This document shows positions 49,920 to 61,517 of a stretch of 64,000 nucleotides of DNA, one piece after another (within the stretch, counting starts at the first letter, position 1; the number at the start of each line of letters is the position of its first letter). Made by a program: the position numbers and the translations under genes. Origin of the DNA: Fasciola hepatica. Taxonomy: Eukaryota > Platyhelminthes > Trematoda > Plagiorchiida > Fasciolidae. Under the pieces are notes generated by a model. It saw only the letters and a program-made list of their open reading frames with translations. It was not told the DNA's origin and made no database searches. The stretch covers positions 3,162,001 through 3,226,000 of the forward strand of contig CANUEZ040000191.1 of NCBI GenBank assembly GCA_948099385.1, written 5' to 3'.

Positions 49920-50100
49920 CGGTGTGCGAGAATTTGATTGGTACCGTTCAAAGCGAAAGCGAAAGCCGAATCCAATTTGGGGATTGTGCTATATCATGTA
50001 GTGTATATGTTGAACAAAGCGTTGAGACCCATATCGGATAGCCTTGTGGTTTGGGTTTTCGACTGACATTCGTTCACCCCAACCCTTGTTCGCGTCCCCG
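49920..50100 (+). other. CpG-rich, variable part of the monomer (example copy)
   Basis: This 181-bp stretch runs from the linker of m117 into the first part of m118. It contains 13 CpG (49920, 49927, 49945, 49954, 49960, 49967, 50020, 50035, 50060, 50071, 50091, 50093, 50099); about nine would be expected. It holds the hexamer microrepeat and most of the alternative haplotypes that distinguish monomer types, including haplotypes X and Y. Confidence 0.78.
49950..49973 (+). repeat. Degenerate hexamer microrepeat AAAGCG (example copy)
   Basis: Four successive 6-bp units read AAAGCG, AAAGCG, AAAGCC, GAATCC. The same place in other monomers shows clearly different versions: 'caatgcaaaagcgcaagcc', 'cttacacagccaaagtg', 'aaagctaatgcggagg', 'aatagccaataagaaagc' and 'tttaaaagccaaagtg'. 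It is the most variable spot of the monomer, while its length stays almost constant. Confidence 0.75.
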
Positions 50101-53100
50101 TGTGGGCTCTGTCCATGTGCAATGCTCATGATTCCCTTAGCGGATCAAACAGCTCTACAGTGCTTCCATCATTTTCAATGGTCAGTTCAGTGTTCAAGCT
50201 GCATGGAGAATCATATTATACAAATCTACTCTGCTACTGCTCTATTGCATTGTATGAGCAATCTGTGTGGGGATTGTTCATAAGGGAATGCCTTGGTTTT
50301 ACTTAGGCCCATAAATAGAGAAGTGATGGAACATAGGATTGGATCGGTGTGCGAGAATTTGATTGGTACCGTTCAAAGCGAAAGCGAAAGCCGAATCCAA
50401 TTTGGGGATTGTGCTATATCATGTAGTGTATATGTTGAACAGAGCGTTGAGACCCATATCGGATAGCCTTGTGGTTTGGGTGTTCGACTGACATTCGTTC
50501 ACCCAAACCCTTGTTCGTGTCCCCGTGTGGGCTCTGTCCATGTGCAATGCTCATGATTCCCTTAGCGGATCAAACAGCTGTACAGTGCTTCCATCATTTT
50601 CAATGGTCAGTTCAGTGTTCAAGCTGCATGGAGAATCATATTATACAAATCTACTCTGCTACTGCTCTATTGCATTGTATGAGCAATCTGTGTGGCGATT
50701 GTTCATAAGGAAATGCCTTGGTTTTACTTAGGCCCATAAATAGAGAAGTGATGGAACATAGGATTGGATCGGTGTGCGAGAATTTGGTTGTTACCGTTCA
50801 AAGCGAAAGTGAAAGCCGAATCCAATTTGGGGATTGTGCTATATCATGTAGTGTATATGTTGAACAGAGCGTTGAGACCCATATCGGATAGCCTTGTGGT
50901 TTGGGTGTTCGACTGACATTCGTTCACCCAAACCCTTGTTCGTGTCCCCGTGTGGGCTCTGTCCATGTGCAATGCTCATGATTCCCTTAACGGATCAATC
51001 AGTTGTACAGTGCTTCCATAATTTTCAATGGTCAGTTCAGTGTTCAAGCTGCATGGAGAATCATATTATACAAATCTACTCTGCTACTGCTCTATTGCAT
51101 TGTATGAGCAATCTGTGTGGGGATTGTTCATAAGGGAATGCCTTGGTTTTACTTAGGCCCATAAATAGAGAAGTGATGGAACATAGGATTGGATCGGTGT
51201 GCGAGAATTTGGTTGTTACCGTTCAAAGCGAAAGCGAAAGCCGAATCCAATTTGGGGATTGTGCTATATCATGTATTGTATATGTTGAACAAAGCGTTGA
51301 GACCCATATCGGATAGCCTTGTGGTTTGGGTGTTCGACTGACATTCGTTCACCCCAACCGTTGTTCGCGTCCCCGTGTGGGCTCTGTCCATGTGCAATGC
51401 TCATGATTCCCTTAGCGGATCAAACAGCTGTACAGTGTTTACATCATTTTCAATGGTCAGTTCAGTGTTGAAGCTGCATGGAGAATCATATTATACAAAT
51501 CTACTCTGCTACTGCTCTATTGCATTGTATGAGCAATCTGTGTGGGGATTGTTCATAAGGGAATGCCTTGGTTTTACTTAGGCCCATAAATAGAGAAGTG
51601 ATGGAACATAGGATTGGATTGGTGTGCGAGAATTTGATTGGTACCGTTCAAAGCGAAAGCGAAAGCCGAATCCAATTTGGGGATTGTGCTATATCATGTA
51701 GTGTATATGTTGAACAAAGCGTTCAGACCCATATCGGATAGCATTGTGGTTTGGGTGTTCGACTGACAATCGTTCACCCAAACCCTTGTTCGTGTCCCCG
51801 TGTGGGCTCTGTCCATGTGCAATGCTCATGATTCCCTTAGCGGATCAAACAGCTGTACAGTGCTTCCATCATTTTCAATGGTCAGTTCAGTGTTCAAGCT
51901 GCATGGAGAATCATATTATACAAATCTACTCTGCTACTGCTCTATTGCATTGTATGAGCAATCTGTGTGGGGATTGTTCATAATGGAATGCCTTGGTTTT
52001 ACTTAGGCCCATAAATAGAGAAGTGATGGAACATAGGATTGGATCGGTGTGCGAGAATTTGGTTGTTACCGTTCAAAGCGAAAGCGAAAGCCGAATCCAA
52101 TTTGGGGATTGTGCTATATCATGTAGTGTATATGTTGAACAAAGCGTTGAGACCCATATCGGATAGCCTTATCGTTTGGGTTTTCTAGTGAGAAATATTA
52201 ACCCCGAACCTTGTTCGTGTCTCCGTGTGGGTTCTGTCCATGTGCAATGCTCATGATTCCCTTAGCGGATCAACCAGCTCTACAGTGCTTCCATAATTTT
52301 CAATGGTCAGTTCAGTGTTCAAGCTGCATGGAGAATCATATTATACAAATCTACTCTGCTACTGCTCTATTGCATTGTATGAGCATTCTGTGTGGGGATT
52401 GTTCATAAGGGAATGCCTTGGTTTTACTTAGGCCCATAAATAGAGAAGTGATGGAACATAGGATTGGATCGGTGTGCGAGAATTTGGTTGTTACCGTTCA
52501 AAGCGAAAGCGAAATCCGAATCCAATTTGGGGATTGTGCTATATCATGTGGTGTATATGTTGAACAGAGCGTTGAGACCCATATCGGATAGCCTTGTGGT
52601 TTGGGTGTTCGACTGACATTCGTTCACCCAAACCCTTGTTCGTGTCCCCGTGTGGGCTCTGTCCATGTGCAATGCTCATGATTCCCTTAGCGGATCAAAC
52701 AGCTGTACAGTGCTTCCATCATTTTCAATGGTCAGTTCAGTGTTCAAGCTGCATGGAGAATCATATTATACAAATCTACTCTGCTACTGCTCTATTGCAT
52801 TGTATGAGCAATCTGTGTGGCGATTGTTCATAAGGAAATGCCTTGGTTTTACTTAGGCCCATAAATAGAGAAGTGATGGAACATAGGATTGGATCGGTGT
52901 GCGAGAATTTGGTTGTTACCGTTCAAAGCGAAAGCGAAAGCCGAATCCAACTTGAGGATTGTGCTATATCATGTAGTGTATATGTTGAACAAAGCGTTGA
53001 GACCCATATGGGATAGCCTTGTGGTTTGGGTGTTCGACTGACATTCGTTCACCCCAACCCTTGTTCGTGTCCCCGTGTGGGCTCTGTCCATGTGCAATGC

Positions 53101-54293
53101 TCATGATTCCCTTAGCGGATCAAACAGCAGTACAGTGCTTCCATCATTTTCAATGGTCAGTTCAGTGTTCAAGCTGCATGGAGAATCATATTATACAAAT
53201 CTACTCTGCTACTGCTCTATTGCATTGTATGAGCAATCTGTGTGGGGATTGTTCATAAGGGAATGCCTTGGTTTTACTTAGGCCCATAAATAGAGAAGTG
53301 ATGGAACATAGGATTGGATCGGTGTGCGAGAATTTGGTTGTTACCGTTCAAAGCGAAAGCGAAAGCCGAATCCAATTTGGGGATTGTGCTATATCATGTA
53401 TTGTATATGTTGAACAAAGCGTTCAGACCCATATCGGATAGCCTTGTGGTTTGGGTGTTCGACTGACAATCGTTAACCCCGACCCTTGTTCGTGTCTCCG
53501 TGTGGGCTCTGTCCATGTGCAATGCTCATGATTCCCTTAGCGGATCAACCAGCTCTACAGTGCTTCCATCATTTTCAATGGTCAGTTCAGTGTTCAAGCT
53601 GCATGGAGAATCATATTATACAAATCTACTCTGCTACTGCTCTATTGCATTGTAAGAGCAATCTGTGTGTGGATTGTTCATAAGGGAATGCCTTGGTTTT
53701 ACTTAGGCCCATAAATAGAGAAGTGATGGAACATAGGATTGGATCGGTGTGCGAGAATTTGGTTGTTACCGTTCAAAGCGAAAGCGAAAGCCGAATCCAA
53801 CTTGAGGATTGTGCTATATCATGTAGTGTATATGTTGAACAAAGCGTTGAGACCCATATCGGATAGCCTTGTGGTTTGGGTGTTCGACTGACATTCGTTC
53901 ACCCCAACCCTTGTTCGCGTCCCCGTGTGGGCTCTGTCCATGTGCAATGCTCATGATTCCCTTAGCGGATCAAACAGCTGTACAGTGCTTCCATCATTTT
54001 CAATGGTCAGTTCAGTGTTCAAGCTGCATGGAGAATCATATTATACAAATCTACTCTGCTACTGCTCTATTGCATTGTATGAGCAATCTGTGTGGGGATT
54101 GTTCATAAGGGAATGCCTTGGTTTTACTTAGGCCCATAAATAGAGAAGTGATGGAACATAGGATTGGATCGGTGTGCGAGAATTTGATTGGTACCGTTCA
54201 AAGCGAAAGCGAAAGCCGAATCCAATTTGGGGATTGTGCTATATCATGTAGTGTATATGTTGAACAAAGCGTTCAGACCCATATCGGATAGCA
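50044..54293 (+). repeat. Irregular monomers with isolated long-range pairs (m118-m127)
   Basis: m119 and m124 (50469, 52594), 2125 bp apart, share 'gtgtggcgattg' and 'ataaggaaatgcc', but their neighbours do not match, so this is not a full pentamer. m122 (51744) matches m128 and m134 at steps of exactly 2550 bp ('gatagcattgtgg', preceded by 'gattggtaccg'). m123 and m126 share 'gatcaaccagctctacag'. m125 has 'acagcagtacag', found later in m129 and m135. All spacing is 425 bp. Confidence 0.8.
52165..52224 (+). repeat. Divergent segment haplotype X, distant variant
   Basis: m123 carries 'agccttatcgtttgggtttt' and 'ctagtgagaaatattaac', clearly the same haplotype as at 31771-35230 but about 17 kb away. 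It differs in 'atattaaccccgaacc', and its 3' end reads 'tcgtgtctccg' rather than 'tcgttcccccg'. Only this segment is shared; the rest of the monomer is of another type. Confidence 0.82.
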
Positions 54294-55561
54294 TTGTGGT
54301 TTGGGTGTTCGACTGACAATCGTTCACCCAAACCCTTGTTCGTGTCCCCGTGTGGGCTCTGTCCATGTGCAATGCTCATGATTCCCTTAGCGGATCAAAC
54401 AGCTGTACAGTGCTTCCATCATTTTCAATGGTCAGTTCAGTGTTCAAGCTGCATGGAGAATCATATTATACAAATCTACTCTGCTACTGCTCTATTGCAT
54501 TGTATGAGCAATCTGTGTGGGGATTGTTCATAAGGGAATGCCTTGGTTTTACTTAGGCCCATAAATAGAGAAGTGATGGAACATAGGATTGGATCGGTGT
54601 GCGAGAATTTGGTTGTTACCGTTCAAAGCGAAAGCGAAAGCCGAATCCAACTTGAGGATTGTGCTATATCATGTAGTGTATATGTTGAACAAAGCGTTCA
54701 GACCCATATGGGATAGCCTTGTGGTTTGGGTGTTCGACTGACATTCGTTCACCCCAACCCTTGTTCGCGTCCCCGTGTGGGCTCTGTCCATGTGCAATGC
54801 TCATGATTCCCTTAGCGGATCAAACAGCAGTACAGTGCTTCCATCATTTTCAATGGTCAGTTCAGTGTTCAAGCTGCATGGAGAATCATATTATACAAAT
54901 CTACTCTGCTACTGCTCTATTGCATTGTATGAGCAATCTGTGTGGGGATTGTTCATAAGGGAATGCCTTGGTTTTACTTAGGCCCATAAATAGAGAAGTG
55001 ATGGGAAAATGGGATTGGATCGGTGTGCGAGAATTTGGTTGTTACCGTTCAAAGCGAAAGCGAAAGCCGAATCCAATTTGGGGATTGTGCTTTATCATGT
55101 ATTGTATATGTTGAACAAAGCTTTGAGACCCATATCGGATAGCCTTGTGGTTTGGGTGTTCGACTGACAATCGTTCACCCCAACCCTTGTTCGTGTCCCC
55201 GTGTGGGCTCTGTCCATGTGCAATGCTCATGATTCCCTTAGCGGATCAAACAGCTGTACAGTGCTTCCATCATTTTCATTTGTCAGTTCAGTGTTCAAAC
55301 TGCATGGAGAATCATATTATACAAATCTACTCTGCTACTGCTCTATTGCATTGTATGAGCAATCTGTGTGGGGATTGTTCATAAGGGAATGCCTTGGTTT
55401 TACTTAGGCCCATAAATAGAGAAGTGATGGAACATAGGATTGGATCGGTGTGCGAGAAATTGATTGTTACCGTTCAAAGCGAAATCGAAAGCCGAATCCA
55501 ATTTGGGGATTGTGCTATATCATGTAGTGTATATGTTGAACAAAGCGTTGAGACCCATATC

Positions 55562-55636
55562 GGAGAGCCTATTGGTTTGGGTGTTCGAATGATAATCGTT
55601 AACCCAAACCCTTGTTCGTGTCTCCGTGTGCGCTCT
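55562..55636 (+). repeat. Divergent segment haplotype Y, copy 1 (m131)
   Basis: The segment reads 'ggagagcctattggtttggg', then 'gttcgaatgataatcg', 'ttaacccaaaccc' and 'tgtctccgtgtgcgctctg'. This differs from consensus at about nine positions, with no length change. It removes the usual stop in one frame and so lengthens a chance ORF. Confidence 0.82.
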
Positions 55637-56410
55637 GTCCATGTGCAATGCTCATGATTCCCTTAGCGGATCAAACAGCTGTACAGTGCTTCCATAATTT
55701 TCAATGGTCAGTTCAGTGTTCAAGCTGCATGGAGTATCATATTATACAAATCTACTCTGCTACTGCTCTATTGCATTGTAAGAGCAATCTGTGTGGGGAT
55801 TGTTCATAAGGGAATGCCTTGGTTTTACTTAGGCCCATAAATAGAGAAGTGATGGAACATAGGATTGGATCGGTGTGCGAGAATTTGGTTGTTACCGTTC
55901 AAAGCGAAAGCGAAAGCCGAATCCAACTTGAGGATTGTGCTATATCATGTAGTGTATATGTTGAACAAAGCGTTGAGACCCATATCGGATAGCCTTGTGG
56001 TTTGGGTGTTCGACTGACAATCGTTCACCCCAACCCTTGTTCGTGTCCCCGTGTGGGCTCTGTCCATGTGCAATGCTCATGATTCCCTTAGCGGATCAAA
56101 CAGCTGTACAGTGCTTCCATCATTTTCATTTGTCAGTTCAGTGTTCAAACTGCATGGAGAATCATATTATACAAATCTAATCTGCTATGCTCTATTGCGT
56201 TGCATGAGCAATCTGTGTGGGGATTGTTCATAAGGGAATGCCTTGGTTTTACTTAGGCCCATAAATAGAGAAGTGATGGAACATAGGATTGGATCGGTGT
56301 GCGAGAATTTGATTGTTACCGTTCAAAGCGAAATCGAAATCCGAATCCAACTTGGGGATTGTGCTATATCATGTAGTGTATATGTTGAACAAAGCGTTGA
56401 GACCCATATC

Positions 56411-56485
56411 GGAGAGCCTATTGGTTTGGGTGTTCGAATGATAATCGTTAACCCAAACCCTTGTTCGTGTCTCCGTGTGCGCTCT
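56411..56485 (+). repeat. Divergent segment haplotype Y, copy 2 (m133)
   Basis: The same haplotype, 849 bp downstream, in the sixth monomer of the hexamer. The two Y-bearing monomers alternate with the 'tttcatttgtcag' monomers, giving a dimer-like substructure inside the hexamer. Confidence 0.82.
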
Positions 56486-58110
56486 GTCCATGTGCAATGC
56501 TCATGATTCCCTTAGCGGATCAAACAGCTGTACAGTGCTTCCATCATTTTCAATGGTCAGTTCAGTGTTCAAGCTGCATGGAGAATCATATTATACAAAT
56601 CTACTCTGCTACTGCTCTATTGCATTGTATGAGCAATCTGTGTGGGGATTGTTCATAAGGGAATGCCTTGGTTTTACTTAGGCCCATAAATAGAGAAGTG
56701 ATGGAACATAGGATTGGATCGGTGTGCGAGAATTTGATTGGTACCGTTCAAAGCGAAAGCGAAAGCCGAATCCAATTTGGGGATTGTGCTATATCATGTA
56801 GTGTATATGTTGAACAAAGCGTTCAGACCCATATCGGATAGCATTGTGGTTTGGGTGTTCGACTGACAATCGTTCACCCAAACCCTTGTTCGTGTCCCCG
56901 TGTGGGCTCTGTCCATGTGCAATGCTCATGATTCCCTTAGCGGATCAAACAGCTGTACAGTGCTTCCATCATTTTCAATGGTCAGTTCAGTGTTCAAGCT
57001 GCATGGAGAATCATATTATACAAATCTACTCTGCTACTGCTCTATTGCATTGTATGAGCAATCTGTGTGGGGATTGTTCATAAGGGAATGCCTTGGTTTT
57101 ACTTAGGCCCATAAATAGAGAAGTGATGGAACATAGGATTGGATCGGTGTGCGAGAATTTGGTTGTTACCGTTCAAAGCGAAAGCGAAAGCCGAATCCAA
57201 CTTGAGAATTGTGCTATATCATGTAGTGTATATGTTGAACAAAGCGTTGAGACCCATTTCGGATAGCCTTGTGGTTTGGGTGTTCGACTGACATTCGTTC
57301 ACCCCAACCCTTGTTCGCGTCCCCGTGTGGGCTCTGTCCATGTGCAATGCTCATGATTCCCTTAGCGGATCAAACAGCAGTACAGTGCTTCCATCATTTT
57401 CAATGGTCAGTTCAGTGTTCAAGCTGCATGGAGAATCATATTATACAAATCTACTCTGCTACTGCTCTATTGCATTGTATGAGCAATCTGTGTGGGGATT
57501 GTTCATAAGGGAATGCCTTGGTTTTACTTAGGCCCATAAATAGAGAAGTGATGGAACATAGGATTGGATCGGTGTGCGAGAATTTGGTTGTTACCGTTCA
57601 AAGCGAAAGCGAAAGCCGAATCCAATTTGGGGATTGTGCTTTATCATGTATTGTATATGTTGAACAAAGCTTTGAGACCCATATCGGATAGCCTTGTGGT
57701 TTGGGTGTTCGACTGACAATCGTTCACCCCAACCCTTGTTCGTGTCCCCGTGTGGGCTCTGTCCATGTGCAATGCTCATGATTCCCTTAGCGGATCAAAC
57801 AGCTGTACAGTGCTTCCATCATTTTCATTTGTCAGTTCAGTGTTCAAACTGCATGGAGAATCATATTATACAAATCTAATCTGCTACTGCTCTATTGCAT
57901 TGTATGAGCAATCTGTGTGGGGATTGTTCATAAGGGAATGCCTTGGTTTTACTTAGGCCCATAAATAGAGAAGTGATGGAACATAGGATTGGATCGGTGT
58001 GCGAGAAATTGATTGTTACCGTTCAAAGCGAAATCGAAAGCCGAATCCAATTTGGGGATTGTGCTATATCATGTAGTGTATATGTTGAACAAAGCGTTGA
58101 GACCCATATC

Positions 58111-58185
58111 GGAGAGCCTATTGGTTTGGGTGTTCGAATGATAATCGTTAACCCAAACCCTTGTTCGTGTCTCCGTGTGCGCTCT
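58111..58185 (+). repeat. Divergent segment haplotype Y, copy 3 (m137)
   Basis: The same haplotype, 2549 bp after copy 1, as part of the second hexamer copy. Confidence 0.82.
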
Positions 58186-58959
58186 GTCCATGTGCAATGC
58201 TCATGATTCCCTTAGCGGATCAAACAGCTGTACAGTGCTTCCATCATTTTCAATGGTCAGTTCAGTGTTCAAGCTGCATGGAGTATCATATTATACAAAT
58301 CTACTCTGCTACTGCTCTATTGCATTGTAAGAGCAATCTGTGTGGGGATTGTTCATAAGGGAATGCCTTGGTTTTACTTAGGCCCATAAATAGAGAAGTG
58401 ATGGAACATAGGATTGGATCGGTGTGCGAGAATTTGGTTGTTACCGTTCAAAGCGAAAGCGAAAGCCGAATCCAACTTGAGGATTGTGCTATATCATGTA
58501 GTGTATATGTTGAACAAAGCGTTGAGACCCATATCGGATAGCCTTGTGGTTTGGGTGTTCGACTGACAATCGTTCACCCCAACCCTTGTTCGTGTCCCCG
58601 TGTGGGCTCTGTCCATGTGCAATGCTCATGATTCCCTTAGCGGATCAAACAGCTGTACAGTGCTTCCATCATTTTCATTTGTCAGTTCAGTGTTCAAGCT
58701 GCATGGAGAATCATATTATACAAATCTAATCTGCTATGCTCTATTGCGTTGCATGAGCAATCTGTGTGGGGATTGTTCATAAGGGAATGCCTTGGTTTTA
58801 CTTAGGCCCATAAATAGAGAAGTGATGGAACATAGGATTGGATCGGTGTGCGAGAATTTGATTGTTACCGTTCAAAGCGAAATCGAAATCCGAATCCAAC
58901 TTGGGGATTGTGCTATATCATGTAGTGTATATGTTGAACAAAGCGTTGAGACCCATATC

Positions 58960-59034
58960 GGAGAGCCTATTGGTTTGGGTGTTCGAATGATAATCGTTAA
59001 CCCAAACCCTTGTTCGTGTCTCCGTGTGCGCTCT
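58960..59034 (+). repeat. Divergent segment haplotype Y, copy 4 (m139)
   Basis: The same haplotype, 2549 bp after copy 2. A shortened form (only 'ttaacccaaaccc' with 'ctccgtgtgcgctctg') persists in m142 near 60270-60310, suggesting partial conversion back to the common type. Confidence 0.82.
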
Positions 59035-59392
59035 GTCCATGTGCAATGCTCATGATTCCCTTAGCGGATCAAACAGCTGTACAGTGCTTCCATCATTTTC
59101 AATGGTCAGTTCAGTGTTCAAGCTGCATGGAGTATCATATTATACAAATCTACTCTGCTACTGCTCTATTGCATTGTAAGAGCAATCTGTGTGGGGATTG
59201 TTCATAAGGGAATGCCTTGGTTTTACATAGGCCCATAAATAGAGAAGTGATGGAACATAGGATTGGATCGGTGTGCGAGAATTTGGTTGTTACCGTTCAA
59301 AGCGAAAGCGAAAGCCGAAGCCAATTTGGGGATTGTGCTATATCATGTATTGTATATGTTGAACAAAGCGTTCAGACCCATATCGGATAGCC

Positions 59393-61517
59393 TTGTGGTT
59401 TGGGTGTTCGACTGACATTCGTTCACCCCAACCCTTGTTCGCGTCCCCGTGTGGGCTCTGTCCATGTGCAATGCTCATGATTCCCTTAGCGGATCAATCA
59501 GCTCTACAGTGCTTCCATCATTTTCAATGGTCAGTTCAGTGTTCAAGCTGCATGGAGAATCATATTATACAAATCTACTCTGCTACTGCTCTATTGCATT
59601 GTATGAGCAATCTGTGTGGGGATTGTTCATAAGGGAATGCCTTGGTTTTACTTAGGCCCATAAATAGAGAAGTGATGGAACATAGGATTGGATCGGTGTG
59701 CGCGAATTTAATTGTTACCGTTCAAAGCGAAAGCGAAAGCCGAATCCAATTTGGGGATTGTGCTATATCATGTATTGTATTTGTTGAACAAAGCTTTGAG
59801 ACCCATATCGGATAGCCTTGTGGTTTGGGTGTTCGACTGACATTCGTTCACCCAAACCCTTGTTCGTGTCCCCGTGTGGGCTCTGTCCATGTGCAATGCT
59901 CATGATTCCCTTAGCGGATCAAACAGCTGTACAGTGCTTCCATCATTTTCAATGGTCAGTTCAGTGTTCAAGCTGCATGGAGAATCATATTATACAAATC
60001 TACTCTGCTACTGCTCTATTGCATTGTATGAGCAATCTGTGTGGGGATTGTTCATAAGGGAATGCCTTGGTTTTACTTAGGCCCATAAATAGAGAAGTGA
60101 TGGAACATAGGATTGGATCGGTGCGCGAGAATTTGGTTGTTACCGTTCGAAGCGAAAGCGAAATCCGAATCCAACTTGGGGATTGTGCTATATCATGTAG
60201 TGTATATGTTGAACAAAGCGTTGAGACCCACATCGGATAGCCTTGTGGTTTGGGTGTTCGACTGACAATCGTTAACCCAAACCCTTGTTCGTGTCTCCGT
60301 GTGCGCTCTGTCCATGTGCAATGCTCATGATTCCCTTAGCGGATCAAACAGCTGTACAGTGCTTCCATCATTTTCAATGGTCAGTTCAGTGTTCAAGCTG
60401 CATGGAGAATCATATTATACAAATCTACTCTGCTACTGCTCTATTGCATTGTATGAGCAATCTGTGTGGGGATTGTTCATAAGGGAATGCCTTGGTTTTA
60501 CTTAGGCCCATAAATAGAGAAGTGATGGAACATAGGATTGGATCGGTGTGCGAGAATTTGGTTGTTACCGTTCAAAGCGAAAGCGAAAGCCGAATCCAAT
60601 TTGGGGATTGTGCTATATCATGTATTGTATATGTTGAACAAAGCGTTCAGACCCATATCGGATAGCCTTGTGGTTTGGGTGTTTGACTGACAATCGTTCA
60701 CCCCAACCCTTGTTCGTGTCCCCGTGTGGGCTCTGTCCATGTGCAATGCTCATGATTCCCTTAGCGGATCAAACAGCTGTACAGTGCTTCCATCATTTTC
60801 AATGGTCAGTTCAGTGTTCAAGCTGCATGGAGTATCATATTATACAAATCTAATCTGCTACTGCTCTATTGCATTGTATGAGCAATCTGTGTGGGGATTG
60901 TTCATAAGGGAATGCCTTGGTTTTACTTAGGCCCATAAATAGAGAAGTGATGGAACATAGGATTGGATCGGTGTGCGAGAATTTGGTTGTTACCTTTCAA
61001 AGCCAAAGCGAAAGCCGAATCCAATTTGGGGATTGTGCTATATCATGTATTGTATATGTTGAACAAAGCGTTGAGACCCATATCGGATAGCCTTGTGGTT
61101 TGGGTGTTCGACTGACATTCGTTCACCCCAACCCTTGTTCGTGTCCCCGTGTGGGCTCTGTCCATGTGCAATGCTCATGATTCCCTTAGCGGATCAAACA
61201 GCTGTACAGTGCTTCCATCATTTTCAATGGTCAGTTCAGTGTTCAAGCTGCATGGAGAATCATATTATACAAATCTACTCTGCTACTGCTCTATTGCATT
61301 GTATGACCAATCTGTGTGGGGATTGTTCATAAGGGAATGCCTTGGTTTCACTTAGGCCCATAAATAGAGAAGTGATGGAACATAGGATTGGATCGGTGTG
61401 CGAGAATTTGGTTGTTCCTGTTCAAAGAAAATGCGGAGGCCGAATCCAATTTGGGGATTGTGCTATATCATGTATTGTATATGTTGAACAAAGCGTTGAG
61501 ACCCATATCGGATAGCC
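59393..61517 (+). repeat. Irregular monomers (m140-m144)
   Basis: Five monomers at exact 425-bp spacing. m140 (59393) resembles the 'ttcgcgtcc' type of the preceding hexamer. m142 (60243) carries part of haplotype Y. m143 has 'gcatggagtatc' with 'aaatctaatctgc'. m144 has 'gtatgaccaatc', an allele otherwise typical of the 5-7 kb block. The linker after m144 has 'gttgttcctgttcaaag', which opens the final trimer. Confidence 0.82.

Larger units (their letters stand above)
49619..50043 (+). repeat. Reference 425-bp monomer (m117)
   Basis: This unit is close to the majority allele at most sites and is used here to map monomer parts. In order it holds a C-rich stretch with 'ttcaccccaaccc' (about 49648-49660), the conserved core from 49676, the palindrome at 49728, an AT-rich patch around 49788-49800 ('catattatacaaat'), 'gtggggattgttcataaggg', the linker 'cccataaatagagaagtg', the hexamer microrepeat at 49950, and a second AT-rich patch 'gctatatcatgta'. 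The 10-mer 'tggggattgt' occurs twice per monomer, about 136 bp apart. All three frames contain stops and 425 is not a multiple of three. Confidence 0.9.
54294..56843 (+). repeat. Hexamer HOR, second family, copy 1 (2550 bp, m128-m133)
   Basis: Anchors are 54294, 54719, 55145, 55570, 55995 and 56419. Markers are 'gatagcattgtgg' (first), 'ttcgcgtcc' with 'acagcagtacag' (second), 'tttcatttgtcag' with 'gttcaaactgc' (third and fifth), and haplotype Y (fourth and sixth). The linker after m129 has a one-base gain ('gatgggaaaatggg', near 55002), and the fifth monomer has a 1-bp deletion near 56187, so the unit totals 2550 bp. Its monomer types differ from those of the 9.9-17.6 kb hexamer. Confidence 0.9.
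56844..59392 (+). repeat. Hexamer HOR, second family, copy 2 (2549 bp, m134-m139)
   Basis: Anchors are 56844, 57269, 57694, 58119, 58544 and 58968, with the same order of types. The copy is one base shorter because it lacks the gain near 55002. The shared 1-bp deletion recurs near 58735. The sixth monomer has 'gcatggagtatc' and 'gtaagagc' where copy 1 has the common alleles, so it has been replaced or converted towards the fourth-monomer type. Confidence 0.88.

Noticed and set aside
50469..54293. A second 2125-bp pentamer HOR, suggested by m119 and m124
   Set aside because: Only that one pair matches. The next monomers (m120 versus m125, m121 versus m126) carry different alleles, so a pentamer unit is not supported.
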